64,000 nt of DNA from Monocercomonoides exilis (Eukaryota > Preaxostyla > Oxymonadida > Polymastigidae). The notes beneath the pieces were generated by a model, which searched no databases, was not told the origin of the DNA, and saw only the letters and a list, made by a program, of their open reading frames with translations. The DNA lies in the NCBI GenBank assembly GCA_001643675.2, contig LSRY02000054.1, positions 186,001 to 250,000 on the forward strand, read 5' to 3'. Both the position numbers and the translations under genes were made by a program. Below, one piece after another: positions 23,501 to 33,856 of the stretch; the stretch's first letter is position 1, and each line of letters begins with the position of its first letter.

Positions 23501-25873
23501 ATAGCACCGGCTTTTTTCGAGCAGAGGGAGATGCAACAGTATGCTGTGCATCTCACGACTCCTCGGCAGGGTTCGGCCTTGCAACGGCCAGAAGCGAGAC
23601 CACCGAGAAGATACAGTTCGGAAAGGAGCACCCAGGGATTCGTATACAGACAACTTCAGAGAAGGGGATACGGAAGGAGCTTCACAGACTTCAGGGGAAA
23701 GAAGAGAATGCCCCAGTTCCAAGCGCAGTTTGTCCCAACCATCGCTGGGAGGCCAGTCCCTATCACTGAGCCATTGCCCCAAGCTCCTCCAAATACTCAA
23801 GGAGGGACAGCTGTGGAATCAACAGTTGGAGCCAACAAATGGTAGCAGGAGTAGAAGGGGAGAGGGGAGAGAGAGTAGAGAGAGAAGAGTGAGAGAGTAT
23901 CAGATTTTAGCGAAATGACAACGCGACAAGAAACCGCAGCTCTTGGCGAGATGAAATTGAAGACGGAAGCGCCGAAACAATCCGTGAATATCGGAAATGT
24001 GGTGAGCATGCTAGACCAAAAGAAGAAAAGAGAACGAGAAATTACAGAGGATCGTGTGATGGAGAGACCGAGAGAAGAGGCGCAACACGAGGCAACGAGA
24101 ACAGAAGGAGACTGCGTATTTCTTCGCAGGACAAGACAGAAGAACGATCGGAGCTCCGGGAAGGTGAACGAGAAGGGAGTCTGGAGAGCTTCTGGGATTG
24201 TTATCGAGTCCCCAATTGGGAGCACTCTGGAGGAGGGCTCGAAGACAGTAGTTGCAAATATTTACGAAGGGGAAGAGAAAACACGGATGCAGTATGGCCA
24301 CAAGACACCAGAAGTGAAAGAGAGTATAGCGATTGGACCACTGAGGGAACCACTTCCTGGGAGACTGGTGAACAGACTGAGCGAATGGAAGAAGATTGGG
24401 GGAGACAAACTAGTGAGCCGTGGTATAAGAGCTCAATAGAAAAGGCCCCAATCCTCAATCTCACTCGAGGAGAGAAGACACAAACAGAAGTTTCGAAGGA
24501 CGACGGAGATGACGAACAATTATTTATCCCTCTTGGAGGAGGAATTGAAAGACGGAGTGTTGAAGCCCATACAGAAGTCGGAGGTGAAGTGGTTCAACCC
24601 GACATTCAAGGAGATAAAGTAGAACGGAAAGTGGAGGAAGATCCTGGATTGCAGAGCTCTAAACGAGGAAGTACAGGGAAAACACTTCAAGATGGATACC
24701 CAGGAGACAGTGGTAGAACTCCTGGAGGAGAACGATAGGATGACAACACTGGATATATCGAGTGCATATCAGCATGTCAAGGTGGACGAACAATTCATTC
24801 CCTTTCTGTACTTCAGCTTTCAAAGTCAATGTTACGCTTACGTAGGGATGCCATTTGGAGCGAAAGACGCCACCAGAGTTTTCACGAAGATAATGAGACG
24901 GGCAGCCTCGTTCATCAGAGAGAAGTAGAAAGTGAAGTTAGCAATATATATGGACGACATTCTCCTCATGCACCCAGACAGGGATGCATTGAGATCGATC
25001 TCACAGGAGATAGCCCAGTTCTTGAGAAGTCTGGGCTGGATACTGTCGGAAGAGAAACTGAGTTTTTAATCCACAAGGAGTGGGGAGTTTTTGGAATGTC
25101 TGTGGAATTCGGAGAAGATGGAATTGACGCTCCAAAAGAGGAAGAGAGTGTTGCTGCTAAAGGATGTGCGAACCTGGATAGCACTGGCAAAGAAAAGGAA
25201 GAGACATAAGACGAGGGATCTAGCAGCACTCCTCGGAAGGCTGAACTTCGTGAGGCTGTAGCACACACCAGCGAGCTTGTGGATGAAGCGAATGCAACAC
25301 GTGCTGAGGCAGGCAATAGCCAGCGTGGGCTGGAATGGAACGGTCGTATCCAACCCTATGATTTTGGGAGAATTAACACATTGGAAGAAGACCCTGAAAG
25401 AAAACAAATAGAGGTGTCTGAGGAAGAGAACAAGGCAAGCAGTACTTACAACGGATGCGTCAGAGCTGGGATGGGGTGCAGTGTTTGCAATACCGAAAGA
25501 GAACAAGGAAGAGAAGATTTATGTCCATGGAAGTTGGACCCCCCAGGAGAGCACGCTTGCAATCAACGAGAAGGAGTCAAGAGCTGTGTTGAGTACATTA
25601 GAGAGAAAGGGAGCATGGCTGCAACAACAGAAGATTGATCATATTTGTCTGAAGACAGACAACATGTCGACGAGACGGACAATACAGAAGAAGAGGGGAG
25701 CGCCATCGCTCATTCCTACACTGAGGGCTTTGGAGAAGAAACTGAACAACCTGGACATTACGACACAAACGAAACATCTCCAGGGAGAGCAGAACACGAA
25801 AGCAGACGTACTCAGTCGGATGGCAAGAAAGCCGGACTATGCACTGAAGGGGGAGAAAGTCGCAGAGATATGA
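23498..25873 (+). CDS. Reverse transcriptase / RNase H polyprotein of the DIRS-like element
   Basis: One frame of about 792 codons to TGA 25871-25873, open only if TAA/TAG are sense. Domains: basic linker, then RT with WRKILDCRALNEE, TTLDISSAYQHVKV, YVGMPFGAKDATRVFTKIM and the catalytic YMDDILLMH (about nt 24945-24970); then RNase H with TTDASELGWGAVFA, LAINEKESRAV, DNMSTRRTI and the closing NTKADVLSRM. It copies element RNA into DNA. In-frame TAR codons lie at 23843, 23852, 23876, 24437, 24620, 24926, 25067, 25259 and 25409. There are nine TAR, no TGA and no frameshift. Each fits Gln, for instance between FKEIK and NGKWRKIL and between LNFVRL and HTPASLW. The stop TGA overlaps an ATG (ATGA) at 25870. 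Confidence 0.85.
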
Positions 25874-26283
25874 CAATTAGTCTCACCTAGAACACGAGAT
25901 ACAAATTCAGAACGGATTGCGCCTGTGCCCTGCGGAAGTACTTGGAGACTATCCTCTCTGAGAAGGAGGAGAGAGAGAGAAACACCAGAAGACGACATAG
26001 TGTTAGTCCATCCGTTCCTGAGAAACATTGGACGGGTGTTGAAAGAGAAGATGAAGGAGGCCTGGAAGGAACTGACGATTCTGATTCTGCCAGACTAGCG
26101 GGGGCAGACCAGGATACCGCTGCGGCAGCCTGGGCCTTCGACAAGAACCCTGGGGACCTTTCAGAAGTGCATGATATAAGGAGCCAGGATGAGAAGGGAA
26201 GGCTGGAAATTACCCCCAGGAGAGGTAATAAGCGTTATACTGGAGAAGAGAATATACCGGGAAGGGACCTTTTCCTCGCATGA
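25874..26283 (+). other. Connection region between RNase H and recombinase
   Basis: The family-like frame here starts at positions divisible by 3 (HPFLRNIGRVLKEKMKEAWK, KLPPGEVISVILEK) and contains TAG, TAA and at least one TGA (near 25959). The alternative frame from ATG 25870 is open (apart from one TAG) until TGA 26281 but looks less like DIRS relatives. The region therefore needs frame changes to be read, or is damaged. Confidence 0.5.
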
Positions 26284-27300
26284 GGAGAATTTGTTGGAGC
26301 AAGAGATATAGCAGCAGCAATACTGAGAAACCAGAAGAGTGAAAGGGATACGTGGAGAGCGTTGCGAAGATTTAAGCAATTTTTCGATAGAGAGAGCATA
26401 GATGACATTGACCCACTCACAACCAGAGATGCCAAAAGGATTATGGCAGAGTTTACCGAAATGCTTTCAAATACTAACCTGTCTGTTGGAGTGATTCATC
26501 AGACAGTACGGAAAGTACTGGAGTCCATCAACCTTTTCAGGGAGACTAAGATTGATGGGAACGACATTGAAATATTTCTAATAATTTATGTTAGTTAGAA
26601 GCCAAGAAGAGGCAAACGATACAAATCAATGTGGGACTTAACAATCATCACGAAGTGGGCCTAAACCTCCTACGACGCAAAGGACATACCAACACTCCAG
26701 TGGAGAGCCCTCATCTCTACTATGATTTTTGGTGCATTAAGGCCAGCAGATCTGGAGAGAATGAGAAGTGAGACAACGATATTAAAAAGGAATATGGTAC
26801 AAACACAAGTTCAAACAAAAGCATCCGGGGGAGAGACAGTTAAAGTTTATATTAATAAACATCCAAACTCACGTATCGATGCGGTTGGAGCGCTCCAACG
26901 TTGGATGGATAACATAAGGACAAATTTTGAGGATGGACATGTGTGGTTGGACATAGAAGTGAGTAGACCTACTAAACTACAAAAAATTTAGGAAGAGTTA
27001 ACAGCGATTTTGAGAGAGAACGGAATACCCGACACACTTGCCGCGCACTCGATAAGACATGCAGTGATTACGCACTTGGCAAGACGAGAAGGAGCGGACT
27101 GGAAGGCTATCAATGCTTATGCGAGATGGGCGCCAGGTTGGAGAGTGGCCAGGAATATTATACCATTTTACCCGTGCAAGACACAAATTGGATCCTGGAG
27201 ACAATCGGCGGACCAGCACCCCAGAGTGGAGAAGACAACAAGCCACATAAGAGTGGAGAATCGAAGGAGGGGAGGCTGGAGATTGCAGAGGCAGATATGA
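26284..27300 (+). CDS. Tyrosine recombinase of the DIRS-like element
   Basis: Catalyses integration of the circular cDNA. The frame from about 26284 (GEFVGARDIAAAILRNQKSE) runs to TGA 27298 with TAR codons at 26596, 26662 and 26989, all Gln-plausible, and no TGA. Visible motifs: an N-terminal core-binding helical domain (RALRRFKQFFDRESIDDID), first catalytic Arg in FGALRPADLERM, the HxxR box in LAAHSIRHAVITHLARR, and a likely nucleophile Tyr in ARNIIPFYP after RWAPGW. The order R...HxxR...Y is that of the phage-integrase fold used by DIRS, Ngaro and PAT elements. The start is uncertain: a TGA lies just upstream (26281) and the first in-frame ATG is near 26362. The tail after Tyr is basic. Confidence 0.8.
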
Positions 27301-28421
27301 AAGATTGCACCGAGGAATCACCAAAATCTGGTCTTGAAGAAGGGAAGAAACCTACGAGAAAGCGATCAAAAAGAAGAGAGAGTCAAGGAGGGAAGAAAGA
27401 AAGAAAAGGGAGACGATGCAACCTCGAAGCTCAACACCCCGACTACCAGGTAGTCAGAGGAAACCCTCCATAATCCCCAGCAGCATAGGTGAGCTGATTG
27501 GAGAGAAGGACACAATTCCACTGAAGAAGAGAGGCAAAGATCGGAAGAAGCGTCACGGAAGAAGAACATGTCAGATGGGGAATGACACTGAAGAGGCAAG
27601 GGCCAGGCCGATGTCGCCTCAAAAATATTCTAAGAAAGGGAGGTTGTAGAGACAGAGGCAGCACCTTCGTCCACAATCCCTCCAGACATTTGCCACACTT
27701 TATTGTGCTAGGAAGGAGGGTTTTAGATCACATATACAGAGATAAAAGGGATTTCGAGACTCATTATTGAGGAGCAAACCTGCTCCTTGCGTTCGTAGAT
27801 TCGCTTTATTGCGAATTGATAGAACGCAGTGAGAGAGAATTTGCTCCGAAATAATACGAACGCGGATGGAGGGAATCAAAGCGGCTGGGTGTGAAAGAGA
27901 GAAACATATTAGGAGGAATATGACGAGGAAAAGGGCGAGATAGCAGAGGAGATGGGAAAAGAATAACCGCCCAGAATGATCTAACGCACCTAAACCTGTA
28001 TTGAGAAGCAGTGAAGGAATAAAAAGTTTGAAGAATAATCATTATCCTCTAATTGGTATCGAACAAATGCAAAGAGAAGAGTCAGATCGGTCCATACAAT
28101 GCGCGATGATAGGGTTTGCTCTGCTAGATCAACATAAGAGCGGGAGGCAGAGCACATCACACGCAGTTTTCTTTTCCACGCCTTGCGGAAGCGAGAGTGG
28201 TTTTTCTTTCTGCTCCAAGAATACTCGCCTCACCGGACCCCTGCACTGACTGCAGGAGACAGCTCCGAGGGGCAATGTCCCCTGCCCTCTGGTCTTCGAG
28301 ACCATGGCAAAAGGCGAAGTCGGTGGTGAAGTGAAGCGGACAATGCATTATTTTATTTCTTAATTTTAATGTTATTGTTTTGAATTTTATTTCGCCCTTT
28401 TTTCCACATCATTTTTGGGAG
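27301..28421 (+). other. 3' noncoding region of the DIRS-like element
   Basis: It begins with a short basic frame (SKEGRLEIAEADMKDCTEES region, ending near 27473), then noncoding sequence that includes the internal complementary region (27759-27819) and a GC-rich stretch (about 28180-28310). No further domain or tRNA-like cloverleaf was recognised. Confidence 0.55.
27759..27819 (-). repeat. Internal complementary region of the DIRS-like element
   Basis: About 60 bp that read, on the opposite strand, as the outer left terminus (22808-22868) with few mismatches, for example AGCAGGTTTGCTCCTCAATA. In DIRS elements such a region templates completion of the termini during circle formation. Confidence 0.8.
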
Positions 28422-28484
28422 GGCGAAGTTCTCACTTAAACCACCCATAATAAATTAATACTCATTATCTCGGAGCAAACCTGT
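28422..28484 (-). repeat. Right terminal repeat of the DIRS-like element
   Basis: The reverse complement (GTTTGCTCCGAGATAATGAG ... ACTTCGCC) matches the left repeat at 22844-22907. Coding sequence of the gene-family copy starts within about 25 bp of this end. Confidence 0.8.
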
Positions 28485-28505
28485 CTCACTGCGTTTTTAT
28501 TAAAA

Positions 28506-29995
28506 ATGAATTCAGATCTGTTTTCACAACAGAAATGTTCAACAAAATTGATGAAATGATTGAAGAAATAAAATTGTCAATTGAAAATGCAATTTTGTTG
28601 TTGAAGCATATTGGATATGTCTGTATTTTTTTGAAAAGTTCTTTTTGTTTAATTTTCAAATTTAATAAAATTTTCATATTTCGATCAAATTTATGTTCTC
28701 TCTTGTGAAACTTCACTAAAATGGAAATAATAACATTGTCAAGATTTTGTTTTCATGACAGCGAAATTTGGTGAGTGGAAACAGAAATGTGATCGAAATA
28801 TGAAATGAATATCTTATTAGAAAAATAAACAAAAGGAACTTTTCAAAAAAATTATGACATATTATAATACGTTGAAAAGTGCATTTCAAAGCAATTTTTT
28901 GTTTTCTTCTTTGAACAGCAGAATCAAAAAGATGATTATTAATGAAAATAAGAAGAAAAAAAAGGAAAGAACGAAAAACTGCTGAATGATCTTTGTGAAT
29001 GCCGCATTTCTTTGAGATTCGATTTCTCATATGAACTTCGGTCTATTTGCGTACGTTGCCTTGTGAAGGCTGCATTGAACAAGAAAGTAAACGAAGATAT
29101 TCGAAAAGAAGTGGAAACAGCTTTGCTGGCACTGAATAATTTTGACGAATTTTATGTATGAGAACATGTAACTAAATTTTTGATATTTTAAAATTTCATC
29201 AATTTTTTTATTGTTAATTGAAAAAGAGATGCATATGAATGAAGTCAAAGAAATTGTCAAGTTTCATCAGGAGAATCGCAATCTGACTCGTCTTGCCTAT
29301 CAATCAGCTGAGAAGTTTTTGATAGACGGATTTTTCAAAGATTATAAATTGGAAAAAGCGATTGTGAACGAGCTAAATTTTGCAAGAGAAGTCAAGAGAG
29401 AATTGGACGAGCTGACAAAATGCGCTAAGGAAAGAAAAGGAGAGGAAAGAGGAAAAGCGACTAATGTAGAGATTGTTATGTTAAGATGGTTGCAAATACT
29501 GGATATTTATTTTAAAAGGTGTCATTTGCATTGTGAAGAATATGTTGGGGTTGACAATAGCATTGTTCGGGTGCTCCGAGAAGCGACGGATTATCGCAGA
29601 GTAATTAGCAACTGGTGTATTCATTTATTTGAAAAGGCAGAGAAAGCAGGGTTGTAAACGTAGAAGATTTATTGAAAATTGGAGCCATAGGCGCAGTTTT
29701 GGTAGGATTTCATTGTTCAACAATGAATTATAGAAAAACATATGATTGCTTGTTTTTCTTTTTAAATGTTTCAAATCGATTGAAAGAAGAGACTTATAAT
29801 GAAGTGAGAAAAGTTAAAAGAAAGACAATTAAAAGGGAAGTTTATGAAAATATTGTAGAAGAAGGATATGAAGATTCTGTTGTGAGCTTTCATAAAATAC
29901 TTGGCTTTCTCAACGAAAACTGCTTTATTGAATTATCGTTGAATATTTCTGATTATTACGTGAATGTTAACCAAATTCATTTCATTATGCTTTGA
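28506..29995 (+). pseudogene. Decayed copy 2 of the oxymonad-type gene family
   Basis: Function unknown. Family blocks in order: EFRSVFTTEMFNKIDEMIEE, ILLLKHIGY, then (after a 242-bp MITE at 28618-28859) YNTLKSAFQSN, LNDLCECRISLRFDFSYELR, LVKAALNKK, VKEIVKFHQENRNLTRLAYQ, IVNELNFAREVKRELDEL, VMLRWLQIL and FHKILGFLNENCFIEL. Lesions: the MITE (with its TA duplication it shifts the frame), a 1-base shift near 28980, an intron whose 3' splice AG near 29220 looks lost, and a +1 shift near 29655. The end is TGA at 29993. It begins about 20 bp after the retroelement right end, so its 5' part may have been removed by that insertion. Confidence 0.75.
28618..28859. mobile_element. MITE, family II (242 bp), inserted in an exon
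   Basis: TGTC...GACA ends, TA duplication at 28616-28617 and 28860-28861, and inverted arms of about 100 bp (left TTTTTTTGAAAAGTTC; right end its complement). Removing it restores the family reading frame across HIGY|YNTLK. Another copy of exactly 242 bp is at 47671-47912 and a related one is at 49399-49640. Confidence 0.85.
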
Positions 29996-31222
29996 AACAC
30001 TAAATGTTTCATTTTTTTGATTTTCATCATTTTGCAAAATAACAAACAAAAAAATTAATTGAAGTATTTTAAATATTGTTTTTGTTCATTTTTTGAAAAT
30101 AAGAAAAACGATAATTCTTTTCAATTTTCCATCATCAAGAATCTTCATTGAACAAAGATTTACAAAACATCTTCATCAAATTCATTCATTTTTCCAAAAG
30201 ATAATTCAATTGTGAAGTTGCAACCCCCTGAAATCTCTTGTTCACTCTGGTTTTTCTCTTTCTCATCGCATTCTCGATGAATTCGAGAAGGAGAAGCGGA
30301 AATATGAAATGATAATTATTGAGATGAATGCAAAGACATGAAAGAAGAAATGTTTGTTGAATAATAATGCAGGCATTAACTTAGTGAATTTTAAATACAA
30401 CAGCAAACATGGCTGAAAAAGAAGCCAATTCAGCGTTTTAATTCGAAATTTGAAAGGTTGACAAAGACATTCATGTTAAGGGTTAATTTTCTAATGGGAC
30501 TTTTCCCCTTTTTGGCACTTTTTTTTGTTTTTGACTTCCAACTTTCAACAAACGTTGAATCTTTTTCTTCACTTTAATACAGTGTATTAACATATTTCAA
30601 ACTATTAATTTCTCGTTTGTTTTATTATTAAAGTTTGTTTTCCATTGAGTTGGAAAGTTTTTTTATATATATTAAATAATCACTTTTCTCATAGAACCAA
30701 GCTTTTCCAAAGAATGTGATATGTAATTTCATAAACTGTTTTCATTTATCTATTTGTATTTCAAATTTCAAATTCCACAATAACAAATTTTGAAATTTTT
30801 TTAACATTTCATTTTTTCACAAGCATGCAAACATCAATGTGAAATTTTCTACAAAAAAAATAATAAGTTAAAAATAAAAATATGCAATATAATATAAACA
30901 CTCCAATAAACATTTCAACAAAAATTGGAACTTTAATATTCTCTTGTTGTCTCGAACAACCAAATGTTACCAAAATTGAATGGTTTTTGATCAAATTACT
31001 GTGAAGGAAACAAGTTTTAGACAACAAGAGAATATTAAAGTTCCAATTTTTGTTGGAACGATTAATAAAGTGTATATTGTATGTGGAATATTTTTATTTT
31101 AGGACTTCATTTTTAAAAACAAAGAAAATTTCATATGAATACTTGCATGTTTGTGAAAAAATGAAATGAGAAAAAAGTATCAAAATACAATATCTTGAAA
31201 CTTGAAATTTGAAACATAAATA
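29996..31222. other. AT-rich intergenic stretch
   Basis: No supported gene. It contains a long hairpin (30916-31055), listed separately. Confidence 0.6.
30916..31055. repeat. Perfect 37-bp inverted repeat with 66-bp loop
   Basis: The left arm 30916-30952 (core TTGGAACTTTAATATTCTCT) is the exact complement of 31019-31055. It could be a hairpin RNA, a foldback element or terminator-like structure. No gene lies immediately upstream to decide. Confidence 0.8.
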
Positions 31223-31473
31223 TGTGATTATTTTTGTAATTTTTTCATTTCAATCTGATATTTCGATTTGAGAATTTGTTAATAACATTGAGTATGTTAA
31301 CTGAAAATGAAAAATGCAATTTCATTGAAATTTTTTCTTTTGCATTTATCTCAGGCATTGGTTGACGTGACAATTATTATAATTTAACATTTGTTTGAAA
31401 AAATTATTACGAACAACATTGGACGGCTTAACAATCAACACACCTAAAAAAGATATGATTTCAAAAATAATCA
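31223..31473. mobile_element. MITE, family I (251 bp), copy C
   Basis: The left end is TGTGATTATTTTTGTAAT; the right end complement is TGATTATTTTTGAAATCA. TA duplication at 31221-31222 and 31474-31475. No coding content. Confidence 0.75.
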
Positions 31474-32086
31474 TATATTTCCAAAATGATGACCTATCAT
31501 TTGAAAAGATATAAAATAGAATCACACTTATAATGAAGTTATTTTTGACTTTTTTAAACAATTGTGCTTTTTTTGAAGGAAAATATTTCTGCAATATTTT
31601 TTACCAAAAAACGTTCATGATTTCAAAAAAACGGCTATCTTCTCTTTTCTAATTTCGTTGAAAAAAATAGTGTTAAAATTTGTCAAGACGTTTTCTCCAA
31701 AAAAAGTATTTTTGATAAATTGTATTTTTTTAATTTATTCAATAAAAAAAATCGATAAAACATTTTTGACAAGTTTGATCAAAGATATTCTATCAATTCC
31801 ACAATCTTTTTGCTTCAGACATCCTGTGGCTGTATTTTTATTTTCTTTGAATATGTGAACAATAAGACATAAGTCTTCTCTGATAAATGAAATTAAATTG
31901 AATAATAGGGTGATTTATAAACCCGAACTTTTTTTTAATTTTGGTTTGAAATATAAATATTTATTTTACAAGCAATCATGTTTTAATTTCGAAAATTGAA
32001 ATGATCAATAATAAACATAATCAACAAGTTCTCTTTTTACAATTTTTCTGGAATTTTTCTGCTTTGAAACATCATCCAAAATATTA

Positions 32087-33856
32087 TCATTCAAAATGTG
32101 AGATTTGTTTAATCTTTTTTTTGGGTTTTTCAGCTGCGAAAATAATTTATTCTTCTTTTTTATCATTATTATCTTTTTTTTCTTTTCTCATCTTATCTTC
32201 TTTTCTTTTTTTCCATTCTTAAAGAAATTGTTATTCTGTTATAATTTTTTTTTAAAAATCAAACCTATGTGTTCTCTTTTTCAGTGTCACTGAAGGTTCC
32301 TTTGGAAGTTTTGATAATACTGAATTCCACTCGTTTGGTTGCACGCCACTTTTTTTAAACGAAGAAACAACAGTTGCAGGAAGTAATTCCGTCTGAAGCG
32401 GTTGTTGAAGAACGTTTGAAATGGACTCCCGTCGGAGAAAAATAAAAGAATCCGGAGGTACAGAGTGTAGAGAGTTGATGCATTTTTTGAATACTGCAAA
32501 CACACCACGATCAAGAGGTTGTGTGATGTGTAAGCTGTGCGGAATAAAAGAAACGAATTTAATGTTGTTATCGGCAAATTTCTGCCAGATATCTGACTGA
32601 GCCCGAGAAGAATGAGAATCCAAAAGAAGAAAACATCTTTCATAGTTCTTTATTTAAATATCACTTCTTTTGATGATTCCATTCAATAAAACCTCTTCTG
32701 CATATGTGTGATTATTTTTGAAAGCAAAACTTTTTTCGGGGTGTTTTTTTTCAAAGGTTGTTTGTCACTGGGAAGAGGTTTTGTCCACAATTTGTGTAAT
32801 TATCACAATTGTTTAATAAACAAATCTTTTAACTCAAATAAAGATGTTAGTGTTTTGAAAGGCCTTTTCATTTTTCAGTGTTCATTCATTGACATTCGAG
32901 AAATACTTTTTAACCGAAAATTTTGAATGAAAAAATTTGATTTCAAAAATAATCACCCATATCTTTTGAAAATGCTTTCTGTCATCCATCCTTCATTGTT
33001 GTACCAAACATCAATGCTTACGCTCAGCAGAACTCGCATTTCCTTTGGTAATTTGTGGCATGGCCACAACACAATGCTTTTGAGAGAATATCCATCTGCA
33101 GCAGCTGTTACAACCAAAGTGGCATTTGGCATGTTTGTGGGTGTTGTATGAAATCCAGCTGGAACTCCTGTGGGGTGAATCACAAGAGTTTTGAAGGAAT
33201 CCGATAAGCGGAGTGAAGATTCATCGGTGTTAAAGATTAAAGAAGGTGAATAATGATGTGAATTGTGAAGATTTTGCAGAAGCTCGTAGAAAGGAAGAAG
33301 AACTTGTTGATTGGATACCGAAAGACGTTGGATATCCACATTTCTGGGCATGGAAGCTTTGAGCTCAGAATTCCTTTTTGCAAATAGATATGGATATGAT
33401 TTGGACACACTGGTGGTTTCATCAACATCAGTTTCTGATCGTCTTTTTTTGTCGGAAAGGACGGATTCCATCTGAAAAATATTTATAATTATAAACGAAA
33501 GATAAATAAATGTGTAATCAAACTAATTCTCTTGTTCTCTTTGTATTTAAACTTGTTCCGGATAAACTTTCGATTTTAATAACTCCAACAATTATATTTT
33601 TGTCCTCTTCATTGAATAGTTCTGGCCTGCCAGGTTTTGCAACAGCTCTGCCGCTTTCAATTGCTGAAACTGCTCTTATTATTGCTGAACGAGAGAACTC
33701 TTTGGTATTTATTGCGTCAACGATTCTGACATGTCCGTCAACAACTATGCGCGCCATGCGTTCCAAAAGATTTTCTATTTGTCTGTAGTCAAATGCCATC
33801 ATTTGATTTCTAATGTTTAACAATCCTTGTTCTGTTTTGATTTTGAAAACACTCAT
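32087..33856 (-). pseudogene. DDE transposase (pogo/Tigger/Jerky-like) interrupted by a MITE
   Basis: Cut-and-paste transposase. The N-terminal exon starts at 33856 (MSVFKIKTEQG) and contains a helix-turn-helix-like segment (SRSAIIRAVSAIESG, KPGRPELFNEEDKN). A 52-nt intron at 33472-33523 (GTTTGATT...TTTTTCAG) joins EL to MESVLSDKKRR in phase. Catalytic acidic residues lie in IFNTDESSL, LLLDSHSSRAQ and THQPLD-like HITQPLDRGVFAVFKK. The frame breaks only at the MITE (32705-32959). Past it the frame crosses TAA at 32654 and, after RFDF, four further TAA codons from 32252 on, into a Lys/Glu-rich tail ending in TGA at 32087. If TAA is Gln, the MITE is the only lesion; under the standard code it is a multiply broken gene. 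Confidence 0.82.
32705..32959. mobile_element. MITE, family I (255 bp), copy B, nested in the transposase
   Basis: Ends TGTGTGATTATTTTTGAAA and complement TGGGTGATTATTTTTGAAAT. TA duplication at 32703-32704 and 32960-32961. It sits between the first and second catalytic acidic residues of the transposase, so it postdates that element. Confidence 0.9.

Larger units (their letters stand above)
22808..28484 (+). mobile_element. DIRS-like tyrosine-recombinase retrotransposon (about 5.7 kb)
   Basis: It shows the hallmarks of the DIRS group: reverse transcriptase with YMDD, RNase H, and a tyrosine recombinase in place of a DDE integrase. It has inverted terminal repeats (22844-22907 against 28422-28484) and an internal complementary region (27759-27819) complementary to the outer left end (22808-22868). 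Base composition is visibly more GC-rich than the flanks. Frames carry many TAG/TAA codons at Gln-plausible places and few indels, so it may be recently active under a UAR=Gln code. It cuts a gene on the left and abuts a family gene on the right. No target duplication is seen, as expected for the group. Confidence 0.88.

Noticed and set aside
28180-28310. tRNA or structured RNA in the GC-rich end of the DIRS-like element
   Set aside because: No cloverleaf or T-loop consensus could be drawn. It is part of the retroelement 3' region.
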